From Nymphaea colorata (taxonomy: Eukaryota > Streptophyta > Magnoliopsida > Nymphaeales > Nymphaeaceae), in contig NC_045149.1 in assembly GCF_008831285.2 (NCBI RefSeq), forward strand, positions 22,264,535 to 22,328,534: a stretch of 64,000 bases of DNA, read 5' to 3'. The position numbers and the translations under genes are program-made. Shown piece by piece: positions 35,150 to 47,199 of this stretch. Under the pieces are notes generated by a model, which did not search any database, was not told where the DNA came from, and worked only from the letters and a program-made list of their open reading frames with translations. Positions within the stretch are counted from its first letter, which is position 1; each line of letters begins with the position of its first letter.

Positions 35150-36235
35150 TAAAAAAAGGACACCGACGAGCGTAGGGCATCCCTAAAATTGTTAAAAACG
35201 ATTGCAGGTGACAAGTAGTCACCAAGAAAACAAAAGACGACGACCAGAAAACAAGAAAACAAAGTATATTTTCATTTTTGAGGTGGGTTATTGTATAATT
35301 TATAAAACTTTTTATATCAAATGTAAATTTTTAAAAAAATTCAGTATAGTAATTTTTTTATTTTCTTAAAATTGAGTAGTGGGCATGCCTTCTGCCAGTG
35401 CCTAAGTTGCGTGCACAACGGCGCACGGTATCCCGTAAAAAACTTTTATAGTTTTTTTCACTTTTTTTTTAATTTTTAATTTTATTTATGCAAAAGGTTT
35501 TGCTTTTCAGTATAATTAAGGGTATTTAGTACGATACTAACGCACGAAAATTCGCAGTTAGCACTGGTATTTCTGCCGTGCTGTGCTAGAAAAAGGCAGT
35601 CAGCATTAAGAGTCTATTACAATCTTTTCCTCTTTTTTTTTTTTTGTTCCCTTCATCTTGTTGTACACTTGGATCCTCGTCGTTAAGCTCTGCGTAGCAG
35701 GCCAGAATGAGATTACAGCTTCCCCTTCACTTTTTTTTTTCTTTAATGTTTTAGGTTATAGAAGCTTCAATATCACGTGATAAAATACAGTCTGCCAAAT
35801 AAACAATATAAATAAAAACAGCATGGATGGAGGAGACACTAAGAAGAATGATAGCAGATTTCAGAAATGCAGTAACAGATAGTGTGAGAAACTGATTGAG
35901 AACAGCGGCTTAGGGATCTGAGCAATGCATCTCCGGTCTTTGGGTTCTGCGGAGATTGAGAACAGCAACTTCTTTTCTCTTGTATTTACGGCTGTGGGTT
36001 GCATGCGGAACAGCAACTTCTCTTTGCAAAACTGACTGCATAAATCCAGCTAAAAAGTTGTTTAGAAATAACATTTTTTCAATGTGTAGATTGGACGATA
36101 TAAGGATATGAAACTTCGTTTTGTATTCACTGTTCTCGGATACCATTAGATATCATCACAACATGAGTTCATTTTATCTGGCCGACTCTCTGTCTTTTTC
36201 TCTCATAGATTAACAAATTTATTGATTGCATTTTG
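35150..36235. repeat. R2 block, unit 4 (truncated)
   Basis: Matches 2730-3790 and 44880-46005. It stops at 'ttgattgcattttgct' immediately before the place where the peroxidase exon lies in units 1 and 5, so that relic has been lost here. Confidence 0.8.
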
Positions 36236-36813
36236 CTCGTGTTTGAACCTTCGGTCGAAGAGCCGTAGACTCAAACAAAATCATCCCAACTCTATTCACT
36301 CACAAGTGAATATAGACTTTTTCTTCATGATCTCAAAATCCACAAATTGGCCCCCGTGTTTCAATTATTCATTACACAGGAAAAAAAAAAATTGCAAAAT
36401 TTTCTCCAAATCATTGTAATGATTTAGCCTATTTGATTGAGCTTTTTAGACTTTTCCACGCTGCGGGGTTCAAGTGGTTATGACTTACAATACCTTATTG
36501 TTCCGACACAGTTTTTATTTTATTTTATTTTATTTTCACCTTTTAGTTAGTTTATACTAACTTGAATATAAATAGAGAAAATAAGCCGATGTGGGTCAAT
36601 GGCCATCAACCGACACGACTCCAATGCCAGTATTGACAACAACTGCTTCAAGGCATTGAATAGTGGAAAGAATCAGGAGCCTTGAGGCGATCGATCCTTC
36701 CAAATAAAGTGGCTACCAGACAAAAATGTTAATGGATGGAGGGCAAAATTGAGAAATAATTCCAGTGGGGGCAATAGACTCCACTGTGGCCCCCGCCCAC
36801 GTAAAACGTACCC
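36236..36813. other. Intergenic, no gene recognised
   Basis: AT-rich DNA with a (TTTTA)n patch near 36505-36535. It ends with the target-site copy AACGTACCC of the next element. Confidence 0.5.
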
Positions 36814-37305
36814 TATGTCACCTGAATGCGGGTTGCCGGTGCCGGTGCGGGTGCCGGTGCGGCACATCTCAAAAAAATTAGGTGCCGCGATGTGGTGAAG
36901 ATATTTTATTAATATTAATATTATTATTATTAATTTTTCGTAGAAATTGAATAACACAATTAAAATTATATATTTTTATGATAGTGGGAAAAAATCAAAA
37001 AAGAAATGTTTGAAAAAAAGTTAAACAGATCGTTTTATGAAAGCCACCATTTTTTAGTCCTGTATCGTTTTTTTTGAAAGAGAAAAGAGAACATATAATA
37101 TATCTATAGATGTATTAAATTAGATGCAACGGCCGATGGGGATTTGATTTTGTGGATTTTTAATTTGGTTTCATCCTGAAATCATATCCAGATCCAAACC
37201 ATACACGCAATGAACTTGGTTTGGATTTGGATTACTCGGAACTTGATCCAACTCCCCTGGGTGCGGTTTAGGTGCGCCAATGCACCCGGTGCCCAAGTGA
37301 CATTG
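36814..37305. mobile_element. MULE-like non-autonomous element 2
   Basis: A 492-bp insertion flanked by perfect 9-bp copies of AACGTACCC (36805-36813 and 37306-37314), with inverted ends TATGTCACCTG and CAAGTGACATTG. It shares the GGTGCCGGTGCGG-rich left end and 'ggcacatctcaaaaaa' with element 1 at 5200; the interior differs. No coding capacity. Confidence 0.75.
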
Positions 37306-37609
37306 AACGTACCCTGGAATGAATTAAGTACATTTTGGGTTAAGCTAGTAAAAATGCATATAATTAAATCTTTCACTTTTGAGTGAGAGGAGGTGATCCA
37401 CCAGGCAAAAGGCGAAGCTCCTATTCAACTCCTGCAAGATACTACACCCACTGCATTTCAACTTCTATTTTGATGGTCTCCTTTTTGCTCTAATTTAAAA
37501 TGAATACTGACTACCTACCAGCCATTGTCCGGTCCATTACACCAACCCTTTTAAGGACAATTAGAATATGTACTTGATCCAACACGGAGATACTGAACAG
37601 TAGGTCCAC

Positions 37610-38760
37610 ACACACACATATATACATATATTAGGTTTGGGTGTCTGTCAAAATCAGAGATATTTGGTTGGAAAAGAACATCTCTACCACATGTGAATCC
37701 AATTTGGAACGTTCATTTTCTTATGGGATTCTAATTCTTCCGCTTGGGCCTCAAAGAAAAATCCCTGGAACTGTTGATATCATTCTACCATTTTTGTGAA
37801 CCTTTTTCCAAGAAGTGCTCTTCATCTGGCCCAATTAATCGTCCTGCAGTTGTTTCTTGTGTTTCCCCATAATCTCAAATTGCATCGTAAAATAGGATTG
37901 AATCGGATGACTTGAATAAAATTGAAAGCAAATCGAGTAACGATCCGTCCCACTCTTGCAACAGATTCAGGCTTTTGGTTTGACAGACCCCATGACCCCG
38001 CCGGCCTGCCCACCCAACCCGCGCCCCCACCCAAACACACAAAAACAGCTTTGGTTCAAGGTACCATATTGAGGGATATTTGATTGTATTCACCAGCACA
38101 CATAGGGTACCATATTTAGGGACACCAGTAGATCCAATTTAGATCCATATCCAACTTAACAGCTTCAAAAAATTAGTATAAAAAAAAATGATGTCCATTA
38201 AGAAATCAAATTGGATTTGAATTTAAAGATAAAATCCCATTGAATTTGGACCCACAATTCAGATTTAAGTAAATATCTGATCATATTCGGATTCCGATTA
38301 GATATACTTTTAAATAAACATCCTATATCACATGTCCAAATATTTTGAAAGTTGTATCTTAACATATGGTAATTAATAAGGTTTGCAAAGAGTCAGATGT
38401 TAATCTAAATATCAGATTTAGATATGACATAGATTCTTCTTGGTTCATATTTGAATCCAAATAATGAGCATTAGAAATGGTTAATTTAGTAGAAGAGTAT
38501 ATCCAATTCGAATTCTGATCCATTGACATCACAACAGGTCTGTTTAATCTCTTTACGTGCATATTTAAGTTTGCATTTGCTAATTAAGCGGGAATTAAAA
38601 CCATGGACCAGTGTTAATCTGATAACAAAAAACACTTTCCGATTTGAGTCGGCCAAAATGCTGATCCAGTGAATCTGCCGCCACTAAATAGGTTCTGACA
38701 AATGAAAAATATAAACAAAATTATAAAATTATTTAAAAATAAAGAAAATTATTACCACGT
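37610..38760. repeat. R3 block, unit 4
   Basis: Matches 17020-18000 and 54140-54980: 'gtcaaaatcagagat', 'gggattctaattcttccgct', and the 'tcagatttagatatgacat' segment. The AT tract, long in unit 6, is here only a short interrupted ATATATACATATAT. Confidence 0.8.
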
Positions 38761-38910
38761 CAGCGAACTAATGCCAGGATAGATCAGTGGGTCGAAATTT
38801 GAAGTAATCATGGCACTTCATAAATTGTTTTTTCTTTTTATTTTAAAATCTATGATAGAAATAATGAGTGCAACACATCATGAGCCTTTTTTAACTAATA
38901 GAAGTAGTTG

Positions 38911-38984
38911 TGCAAAGTTGGAATTAAGCCCGGGCACTTTCCCGAAGCTTTGCAAAGTTGGAATTAAGCCCGGGCACTTTCCCG
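38911..38984. repeat. 40-bp tandem duplication
   Basis: 'tgcaaagttggaattaagcc' followed by 'cgggcactttcccg' occurs at 38911 and again at 38951 without a mismatch over the shared part. Confidence 0.9.
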
Positions 38985-39104
38985 GCCTCCGTTGGGTACC
39001 CGGTAGTCGCCCGACTCAGGGTCAAGCCTGAAAAAAAGAACCCAAGCATAATTTCGATCTGATAATCATCAGACTCGAATCAGCCGGATAGGCCCGAGTG
39101 GGCC

Positions 39105-39701
39105 CGATAAACCAACCTGACGTATAGCAAAAAAGGGCGACCTAGCTTATGCTGTATCACATCTGATGTGATGTGACCTTACTGTCATGTGATTACTGTG
39201 ATGTGATGTGACCTTATTATTACAAACAATAAAACAAACGATGGGATAATTGAACACACACACAAACACGAGGTCAACAAATAGCTAGTCAAAAGATTTG
39301 GGTCCATTTCTCACAATTTTATTAATTTGAACTTATTTATTTATTTTTCTTTCCAGCTCTCTTTTATTAAATAAACTTTAACAAAAAAAAAAGGGTAAAT
39401 GAAAGGGTTGTTAGAGTTGTGACAAGCCATTCACTGTCTAGTGTCTGCAGTTCTAGATCTCGCGTTTGGCCGAACCCTTGAGAAAGCGCAATCATATGAT
39501 GAATGTGGAATGCTTAAATCTATGTATTTCGAAAAACTATAAGAAATTACTACATACGCTAGATTTTGCAAAAGTATTTCAAACTTAATTGTCATAGTTT
39601 TACTTTTAGACTCATATAATTTGAGCGGGGAAAAAAGTATACGGCAATTAAAATTTGTCAGGATCGACCAATTAACACGGTCCACCAAACCTCTATCACT
39701 A
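39105..39701. repeat. R4 block, unit 4, part before the insertion
   Basis: Matches 55765-56340. It contains the 'gatgtgatgtgacctta' phrase twice and an ACACAC run, and breaks off at 'tatcacta' where the Harbinger-like element begins. The block resumes at 41198. Confidence 0.8.
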
Positions 39702-39924
39702 GGAGTGCATTTGATGCACAGGGAAGAATTTAACATAGTAAATTTTTTTAAAAAATTTTTTTGAAAAAAAAACAGGATGAAATTTAACCCTCAGGTCATG
39801 TTTGATGCACTGAAAAAATTTAACCTATTAATTTTAACCCCTTTTGATGTAAGGTAGAAAAATTAAGAGACTCAATATTAATAAAGGAGACGACGATGCT
39901 GTTGTTGCATAGGAAGAACTTGAT

Positions 39925-40013
39925 GATTATATGTAGTAATTACAAAAGGAGTGAAACATACTTTTGACGATTATATGTAGTAATTACAAAAGGAGTGAAA
40001 CATACTTTTGAAA
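39925..40013. repeat. 44-bp tandem duplication
   Basis: 'gattatatgtagtaattaca' begins at 39925 and 39969, followed by 'aaaggagtgaaacatactt' both times. Confidence 0.9.
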
Positions 40014-40094
40014 CAAGGTTTCAATGTTTAAGGACTACACAAATACACGCATGGAATCAAGAAACTAATTTTGACAGAAGGGTCCTTCTTGCCA

Positions 40095-40626
40095 TTATAA
40101 TCTACAGAAAATACATTCTCTTGCACAGAAAACCAATTGGCCGTTCACTTCTAGAATGTTTTCAAGTGGTCTGTGAACTCGTCCTGCAATCACCGTGCAG
40201 ACCAGCAGGGCCTTCCTTACTGAAGGACTGTCTTCATACTCTTCAATGGATTCGTATGCTTTTCCACTCGTCGACGTTGTAAAGACTCCAACTCCTTCTT
40301 TCAATGGTGCCATAAAATCTCAACAGTGCTTCTTTGCTAGCTTCCATGAATCTGGAGACAGCACCATTCACATATTCATCTGCCTCTTTGACATTCATTC
40401 TCATGCTTATTTTGTCTGGAAAGCTGCTAAGAAAACGATCACCATTCAGGACTGCAGCAAGGTGAACTAACTCCGTTTGAAATTCTGACAATTTTGCCTC
40501 TTCTTTAGCTGCTGTCGTTCTTAACTTCTTTGATACATCAGGCAGAACCTCTGAAACCAGTCCACAGACAGATTTAAGCCCTCGTATAAGAGCGAACATA
40601 CAGCATTTCTGTATAGCAACAGTCAT
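40095..40626 (-). pseudogene. Captured plant gene fragment, possibly PARP-like C2H2 family
   Basis: The minus strand carries an open stretch of about 110 codons with KLSEFQTELVHLAAVLNG-like and SRFMEASKEALLRFYGT segments, then, in another frame, GVGVFTTSTSGKAYES and RKALLVCTVIAGRVHRPLEN. The last part resembles the region of plant PARP-catalytic-like C2H2 zinc-finger proteins that reads 'LLRFHGT...GV.T..SSG.A...LVCRVIAGRV'. The part normally between LLRFYGT and GVGVF is missing, with a frame change. The fragment lies wholly between the inverted ends of the element. The family call is from memory. Confidence 0.5.
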
Positions 40627-40649
40627 ATATTACCTGGGCAGTCTGTGAC

Positions 40650-40739
40650 GATCAGCACCTGAACACAAAGTCAATTGAAGATCCGCACCTGAACAAAAAA
40701 TCAATTGAAGATCCGCACCTGAACAAAAAAACAACGAAA
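40650..40739. repeat. Three 30-bp tandem repeats
   Basis: Units start at 40650, 40680 and 40710, each beginning 'gatc' and containing 'gcacctgaacaaaaa' (first unit slightly different). Confidence 0.9.
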
Positions 40740-41197
40740 GCCCCTAATGCTTGGATGCCCGATTGAAGAAACATACCCGACATACTAGAACGGATTTGGA
40801 GGCCCGATTGATGATGCTTGGATGCAAAAAAGCGAGCGGCCCATGAATCGGCATCCCAGACAACGGCGATGGTTGGAGGAGAGCGGCGGTGGTGGTGCGG
40901 CGATGGTTGGAGGCAAAGCGGCGGTGGTGGTGCGGGTGAGCGCTGGACCTCGGCTTCCGCATTCCCACTCTTTTGCTTCTCCCTTTCCCCTCTGCGTCAT
41001 CTGGTCGGGAGCCGTCGAGCGGGTGGTCTTTCGTCGGGGGAGGGTGTCGAGCGGGTGGAATTCCACCCGCTCCTTTTTGCAAAAGACGGGGTGAATTTCA
41101 CCCCATTTGATGCATTTTTAGTCGGACGGGTGAAATTTCCCCCGCCGGTACCATTTTTTTCGAAAAATGAGCTTTCAACCGGGCAATCAAACGCCCC

Positions 41198-41745
41198 CTA
41201 GAGGAAGCCGTGGCGTGAGAATTAAACTCTGGTGATAAAATTTGAGAATCCAAGCTGCTGAATAGTTTGATTCGAGTTGAATCAGTTATGAATAAAAAAA
41301 TATTGTATTCACTTTTATCGAAAAAATATACTAGTTATTAAAAATAAAACTTTGGAAATACTTGTAAAAGAAAAAGGAGCGGGAAGTTAGAGTGGGCAAT
41401 CGGTTTGTCACTGAATATTCAATTACAATTGTCTCACCCAAGCTATATTTTACGATACTGGATTGAATTATGGACAGTAGGATCTTACATAAAAATGACC
41501 TTCAACCATCAGAAGACACATGCTTAGATGCTTGTGAATAATGATGCCAACGTGAAAATTTTAAGAGCCAAGTTGTTAACAACTTTCATGTCATGAGGAT
41601 CTACTGAAGATTTATTTATTTATTTACTTATTTATTTTTTGGTGAAGGATGCAGATGAGAGAAAGGAATCAGAACTAGAGGAGACTCACAAAAGCCTATA
41701 AAGCTACTCAGTGAAGTAAAATTGACCAATTCTACCATCTGAGAG
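41198..41745. repeat. R4 block, unit 4, part after the insertion
   Basis: Continues the R4 block after the Harbinger-like element; matches 24490-25012 and 56350-56820. Confidence 0.8.
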
Positions 41746-42209
41746 TAGGGCTTTACACGAACTGAGTTGAGTCTAAGCTTGGCCAGCTCGAGCTCGACTT
41801 GGCTCAAAAACTCGAGCTCAGTTCGAACTCGAGTTGAACTTCTTATAGCAAGCTCAAGCTCTATTCGGCTACACAAATCGAGCTTGAACTCGACTCATTT
41901 GACCCATTTAATTCGTTCAGGCGTTAAACTCGTGTAAGCATTAACTCTTTAGCTCGTAAGCATTAACTCGTTTAGCTCGTACAAGTGTTTAACTCATGTA
42001 ACTTATGAAAATTTGTTTTTTACACCAAAAGTTAAAATTGGTGAGCCAGTAGTTTTGAAAGTATTATATAAAGTACTGGTTTAAGAGTCGAGTCAAGTTC
42101 CATCTATCATTTCGAGTATTTTTGCAAGCTCAAACTTGGCTTGTTTATAAACAAGTCGAGTACGAGCTTTCGAGTGAGTTCTAGTCACTCGGCTCTTTGT
42201 GCAGCCCTA
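41746..42209. mobile_element. hAT-like MITE copy c (both ends present)
   Basis: Starts TAGGGCT and ends TGTGCAGCCCTA, giving inverted termini. The interior is full of GAGCTCGA and AACTCG motifs. Flanking 8-mers TCTGAGAG and TCCCAGTG agree at five places, as expected for an old insertion. The part 'gttaaactcgtgtaagcattaactc' is partly repeated near 41935-41990. Confidence 0.6.
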
Positions 42210-42759
42210 TCCCAGTGAGAGAGAGCCGAAAGCAGTCTACAACAAATAACAGGAGCGGTGGCTGCAGTGAGACAGATTTTTTAAAGCGCATTGGGCAGAA
42301 TCTCAAACGCACAGAAGCTGGCAGTAGAAGCAGAAACCATCCAAAGGCAGAGGAAGTATGAACATGCACAATCATGAGAGCAGATAAGAGTCTAATTTTA
42401 GAAAGGAACCATTAAAATAGCAGGGAAGAGAGGTAATCAAAAGAGTAAAAAAATCATAAACAGTGGCAGGAAGACGACAAAAAAATTGCAGAACGTTTTA
42501 ATACGTGCAGTTAATAAACAAGGTAGACGAAGTAGATTAATGAGGTGTGGATGAAACCTTCACCATTGTAGGCTAAGAAGTAACTCGCCAAATTGATAGT
42601 TAAGTGTTGAAAACAGTAACAGTCTTAAGTAACTCGCCAAATCTGTTTTTTTTCCTAGAATTCAAACATTGTGCATGTCTAGTGATTTTCTAAAAGAGCA
42701 GATTGGATGAAATGTATCTGCACAAAATTTTTGTTGCACTTATGATTTGGCATATTTGA
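42210..42759. other. Duplicated spacer, no gene recognised
   Basis: Matches 20183-20749 up to indels. 'agtaactcgccaaat' occurs twice (about 42569 and 42628). Confidence 0.55.
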
Positions 42760-43293
42760 AAACAAGAAAGAGATTGGCCTTTTCAGATGTATAAATGTGA
42801 TTTTCGGTGAAGATATCTCTTAAAAGCTATAGATTTCAAATTTTCATGTGAACATCCCAATGAACTGATCCAGTAATGCATAGACTCAGAGAATTGGCCA
42901 CCCCACCACTTTATACCTATTTTTTTCACAAGAAATATTCTTCAAAAGTTAGTACCATGTATCTAGAACTATGGAGGAAGAGTCAGATGAATGTTAGGAA
43001 CAAGGTTTTCTCTTTTTCTCTCTTGCAACATCAAGAGAAAATGAAGAAGAAAAATACACAAGGAATTTAGTGGTTAGGAGGCAATGTTCTCTTATATCCC
43101 AGTATAAAGAACCGCTCCTTCTTAAAAATGAGAATTATGGCAAACCTATAAAAAAAAATCCACAAAAATTTGGGAAACTTATTAAGATAGATCAGACTCC
43201 ACACTTCAACAAGTCACTCTATAAACTCTTAATCAAACAAAAAGGGGAGAAGAAAGCCATCGCCCATCTGGAAGCTGGACTTTGCCGTCTAGT
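42760..43293. repeat. R1 block beside DUF247-5
   Basis: Same block as 20750-21284 and 1-470. Confidence 0.85.
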
Positions 43294-44541
43294 TTATTTG
43301 GGGAGGTGATAGGCTAACATGGCGTACAGCACTTGCAGTAAAGTGAGAATAAGTAGAATGAGGGCAGCAGCGAGGGAGCAGTAGGACCACGGGCTCCTGA
43401 AATAGGTGCGTCTCAGATCAGCCCATTTCGAGATCCCTTTTCTCTCACAGTGCGTGTTGATGTCCTTCCGAACCTTAGACAGCATGTCGATCCCATACGT
43501 GTCTCCTAGCTCCAGATCCTTGAAGAAATGAACGACGACTTCCAGGCTGCCCAGTTGGTTGTCGATTATTCCCCGGAATGTCAAGACTCGGGCGTCCGCA
43601 GCAGTGAGCACAAGGTCACTGAGAAGGCGAAGGTAGGACGACACCGGCTGCACAGGGTGGTTGTCATCTTCCGCAAGCCGTTGCTCGTAAGCCACCATGT
43701 TCCTGAAAATGTAGTCAGAGTCCCTGTTGATGAGGATACGCGGGAGCTTGAGAAACGGTCTCCACGCCGGCCTCGGATCCCATATCACCATTCCTTCGGC
43801 TGCCGGAGAGATGGTAACGCCCGAGTCCTCGAGATCGATAGCGCTGTAGCGTACGCTCATTTCGCCAAAGTTACCGGGAGAGAAGCACGCTCCTGTTGCC
43901 GAGCCAGCAACGCTGCTTTGCCCAACCATCATGGGCAGAAATTTCATCCTTGCAGCGTCGAGGAGATGGCAAGTGCCGGCCAGGTTTGGCACCTCAAATG
44001 TTTGCGTGAGATGGAAATCCAAGAACTTGTTGAGCATGATTTCGAATGGCGGATCTCTGTACTGTAGGTGGCTATAGAGACGTCGAAGAAAGGCCATGGG
44101 GAATTGGTTCTTGACCATCAACACGTCGAGCAGAATATGGCGTTGCATGGTGTTGTTTAGTGGAAATAAGGAGGATGAAAACCTGGTGCTGATGGTGCGA
44201 AGGGGGTGCGCCGTTGTTGTCATGATGTGCATCAACTCTAACACGAAGCATCCACCTCTTACCAGCAGCTTCACAAATTCGTCGTTGTCTGGAAGTTTAT
44301 AGAATGGGCTATTCGCCCCTTCGTAACATTCTCTCACCTCCAGAGCATCGTTTCTCAGGGCATTAACGACATCTTTTGGGCTACTAATTTGCGTCCTCTC
44401 CAGGACCAAGTTGAGCACGGTATCCTCCAACGTGTGGGCGTTACTGGCGTAGTAAGGTCCAACGCCCAGGAACAAAGGCATCTTTGGCTTGTATGCTCTA
44501 TCGTTCTCGTACATCATGAAGATGCAGGGCTTTGGATACAT
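43294..44541 (-). CDS. DUF247 (UPF0481) membrane protein, copy 5, intact
   Basis: 415 codons from the ATG at 44541 to TAA at 43294-43296. Landmarks in order: VGPYYAS (about 27-33), ECYEGAN, then GGCFVLELMHIMTT (the usual DGCF is GGCF here), a KNQFP motif in place of KNQIP, HLLDAAR, DLEDSGV, RNMVAYEQR, GIIDNQLGS, YFRSPW and the C-terminal hydrophobic segment. Overall it is close to copy 1, while its last part resembles copies 3 and 6. The two changes at otherwise constant motifs (D to G, I to F) may be tolerated or may mark early decay. The leader is GA-rich. Confidence 0.92.
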   Translation of the reverse strand: MYPKPCIFMMYENDRAYKPKMPLFLGVGPYYASNAHTLEDTVLNLVLERTQISSPKDVVNALRNDALEVRECYEGANSPFYKLPDNDEFVKLLVRGGCFVLELMHIMTTTAHPLRTISTRFSSSLFPLNNTMQRHILLDVLMVKNQFPMAFLRRLYSHLQYRDPPFEIMLNKFLDFHLTQTFEVPNLAGTCHLLDAARMKFLPMMVGQSSVAGSATGACFSPGNFGEMSVRYSAIDLEDSGVTISPAAEGMVIWDPRPAWRPFLKLPRILINRDSDYIFRNMVAYEQRLAEDDNHPVQPVSSYLRLLSDLVLTAADARVLTFRGIIDNQLGSLEVVVHFFKDLELGDTYGIDMLSKVRKDINTHCERKGISKWADLRRTYFRSPWSYCSLAAALILLILTLLQVLYAMLAYHLPK

Positions 44542-44704
44542 TCTCTCTCTCTCTTTCTCTCTCGCCGCTGAACTTTGGCAGGACGGATTACATATAAGTA
44601 AGAAAAAAATGAACACGAAATATTAAACATTAAAGAACATGTGAGAGATGGGAATGCATGTGAGAAGTAGTTACCAAAACAAAAACGACTAAAAAAACAA
44701 TAAA

Positions 44705-44709
44705 ACAAA

Positions 44710-44763
<54 letters not shown>

Positions 44764-44768
44764 TTTGT
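44705..44768. repeat. (TA)24 flanked by perfect 8-bp inverted repeats
   Basis: ACAAAGGA at 44705-44712 and TCCTTTGT at 44761-44768 bracket a pure TA run, so the whole 64 bp can fold as one hairpin. It lies about 170 bp upstream of the DUF247-5 ATG. Confidence 0.85.
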
Positions 44769-44879
44769 AGAGAGGGGCAGGAAGAGGGTATTGATCAACC
44801 ATTATTAGTAAAAAAAAATAATTTTTAATATATTATGCTTCAATACCATCGCTTCGCCCTTGCGACTCGAAAGGCACAT

Positions 44880-46825
44880 GCTTAAAACTAAACAAATAAA
44901 AAAAAAGACCGACGGGCGTAGGGCATCCCTAGAAATGTTAAAAACGAATGCAGGTGACAAGTAGTCACCATGAAAACAAAAGATCACGATCAGAAAACAT
45001 GAAAACAAAGTATATTTTTTTATTTTTGAAGGGGGTTATTGTATGTAATTTTTAAAAAAATTCTGTATAGTAATTTTTTTATTTTCTTAAAATTGAGTAG
45101 TGGGCATGGCTTCTGCCGGTGCTGCCCTATAGAAAGTTGCGTGCCAACGGCGCACGGAACCCAGTAAAAGAGGAAGAGATATTTTTACAATTTTTTATAG
45201 TTTTTTATAGTTTTTTATTTTTGTTTATGTAAAAAATTTTCTTTTTCAGTATAATTGTGGATATTTTAGTAGCATGAATCTTAGCAGTTAGCGCACATTC
45301 AGTTGGTATGTCTGCCGTGCTGTGCTAGAAAATGGCAGTTAGCACTAAGAGGCTACTAGAATCTTCTCCTTTTTTTTTGTTCTCTGTGTCTTGTATACAC
45401 TTCCATCCTCTTCAAACAGGGTTAAGCTTTGCGTAGCGGGCCAGATTGAGATTACAGCTTCTCCTTTATTTTTTCTTTTCTTAATGTTTTATGTTATAGA
45501 AGCTTCAATATCACGTGATACAATACAGTCTGCCAGATAAACCATATAAATAAAAACAGCATGGATGGACGAGACACTAAGAACAACGATAGCAGATTAT
45601 AGAAATGCAGTAATAGATAGTGTGAGAAACTGCTTGAGAACCGCGGCTTAGGGCTCTGAGCAATGCATCTCCGTTCTTTGGGTTGTGCTGAGATTGAAAA
45701 CAGCAACTTTTTTCTGTTGTATTCACAGCTGTGGGTTGCATGAAAGATGCTAGCTGTTTTTCACATCCATGATTGATTTTTCTCTTTGCACATTAACTGC
45801 ATAAATCTAGCCAAGAAGTTTTTTAGAAATAACGTTTTTTCAACGTGTAGATTAGATGATATAAGGATATTATGAAATCTTCGTTTTGTATTTACTGTTC
45901 TCTGATACCATTAGATATCATCACAACATGAGTTTATTTTATCTGGCCGACACACTGTCTTTTTCTCTCATATATTGACAAATTTATTGATTGCATTTTG
46001 CTTATGTGCTGTAGGGGCGTGATGGCTCTATTCTTCTTGATGATGCCCCATCTTTTGCTGGAGAGAAGAATGCAGATCCAAATGTGAGAGGGTTTGATGT
46101 GATTGGAACTTTGATATGCATAAATTTGCTTATACTTCGAGACCATTTTATGCTTTCTGTGCAATTTCATATTTATTACTTCATCTGTTATCTTCATTTT
46201 CCAAATCGCTAACCATAGTCATGCTTATACACTTGTACTGCTGAATGTTCATGTTCGATGTTAGTGCTTTCGGATGCACATCAATAGTCTGTGTTCTGTT
46301 TGTATCATAAGCAGCTTACCTGTATATTAAACGAGGAAAAATGAGATCTTGATTCGACTGAGACTTACCACTACCTGCCGCAACCTATAAGCTAAGGATC
46401 CTACATCTAACCTCTCTCACCCAAAATTAAGGAAAAAAATAGGAAGATGACATTCACTTTGCCTGTATCTGCTCTTTCTGCATTTGGGGAGGGGAATTGG
46501 GGATGAATGGCTACTATGTGCACCAATACTGGCATCTAAAACACATCAAGAGTAATAATCTGATTTACCACTCTGCTTTGTGACTCTATCTTGAAGTGTA
46601 TTCTTCTTTGTAACAATAGGATTGACTTTCTACATGGAATGCATGGATTGGATTTTAGTATTGGAGAGATAATGTGAAGGGTTTTTCTTTTTATACATAT
46701 TGTATATCTTTACATGTTTTTAAATTTTTTAGTTCACGGAAAATTTACAGCATATTGTATATAATTCATAAATAATTCATAAATTATATACAGTTTATTG
46801 TCCCTATTTATAAATTATATTTGGC
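44880..46825. repeat. R2 block, unit 5
   Basis: Matches 2730-4665 almost throughout, including the peroxidase relic. It continues past 'ttggcattg' into sequence not found in unit 1, so unit 1 has a deletion at that point. Confidence 0.82.
46015..46107 (+). pseudogene. Class III peroxidase exon fragment (unit 5)
   Basis: After an acceptor-like 'gtgctgtag' the frame reads GRDGSILLDDAPSFAGEKN, then ADPNVRGFDVIG. Compared with the family GCDGS start and with the unit 1 relic (CDGS), the conserved cysteine is replaced by arginine and a short NANS-like piece is missing before VRGF. LDD, a family motif, is retained here but altered to LVH in unit 1, so each relic has decayed independently. Confidence 0.8.
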
Positions 46826-47199
46826 ATTGATAATCCATTGTGCTTGAAAAAGATTTGATTTTGGGGTTTTTCTTGCATATAATTTACAACAGACAGAATT
46901 TTTATTATTTTCTCTAATAGATGCCACACCTTTCATGAAACTGCCAAACAAGAGCTTGAGATGAATTTCTATTAACTTGAGAACGGAAAAGCTGAACTGT
47001 ACTGGTTTTCTAACTTGCTCCTTATCACTAAATTAGATTGTCAATGTTTCAGCTTACCATCATTGTTTATCAACTTGCAGAAATTTATTTTGTGCTGTTT
47101 GACAGTTCTATAAAAATTCATTGTATTGTTAAATGTAAAAAAAAGGTGTACCTACTGGCTACTGCATAGGCAGCATCCTTCTACTAAAGGTGACGTCTC
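46826..47199. other. Intergenic, no gene recognised
   Basis: AT-rich DNA with no paired repeats or coding signal. Confidence 0.5.

Larger units (their letters stand above)
39702..41197. mobile_element. Harbinger-like element carrying a host gene fragment
   Basis: A 1496-bp insertion into block R4. Ends are imperfect inverted repeats (left GGAGTGCATTTGATGC, right GCAATCAAACGCCCC) flanked by CTA on both sides. R4 copies at 24485 and 56345 show the uninterrupted site. The 3-bp duplication and G-rich TTTGATT ends fit PIF/Harbinger-type elements. Inside are no transposase but a 44-bp tandem duplication, three 30-bp repeats, a GC-rich patch (about 40860-41150) and a fragment of a host gene at 40095-40626. 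Confidence 0.65.
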
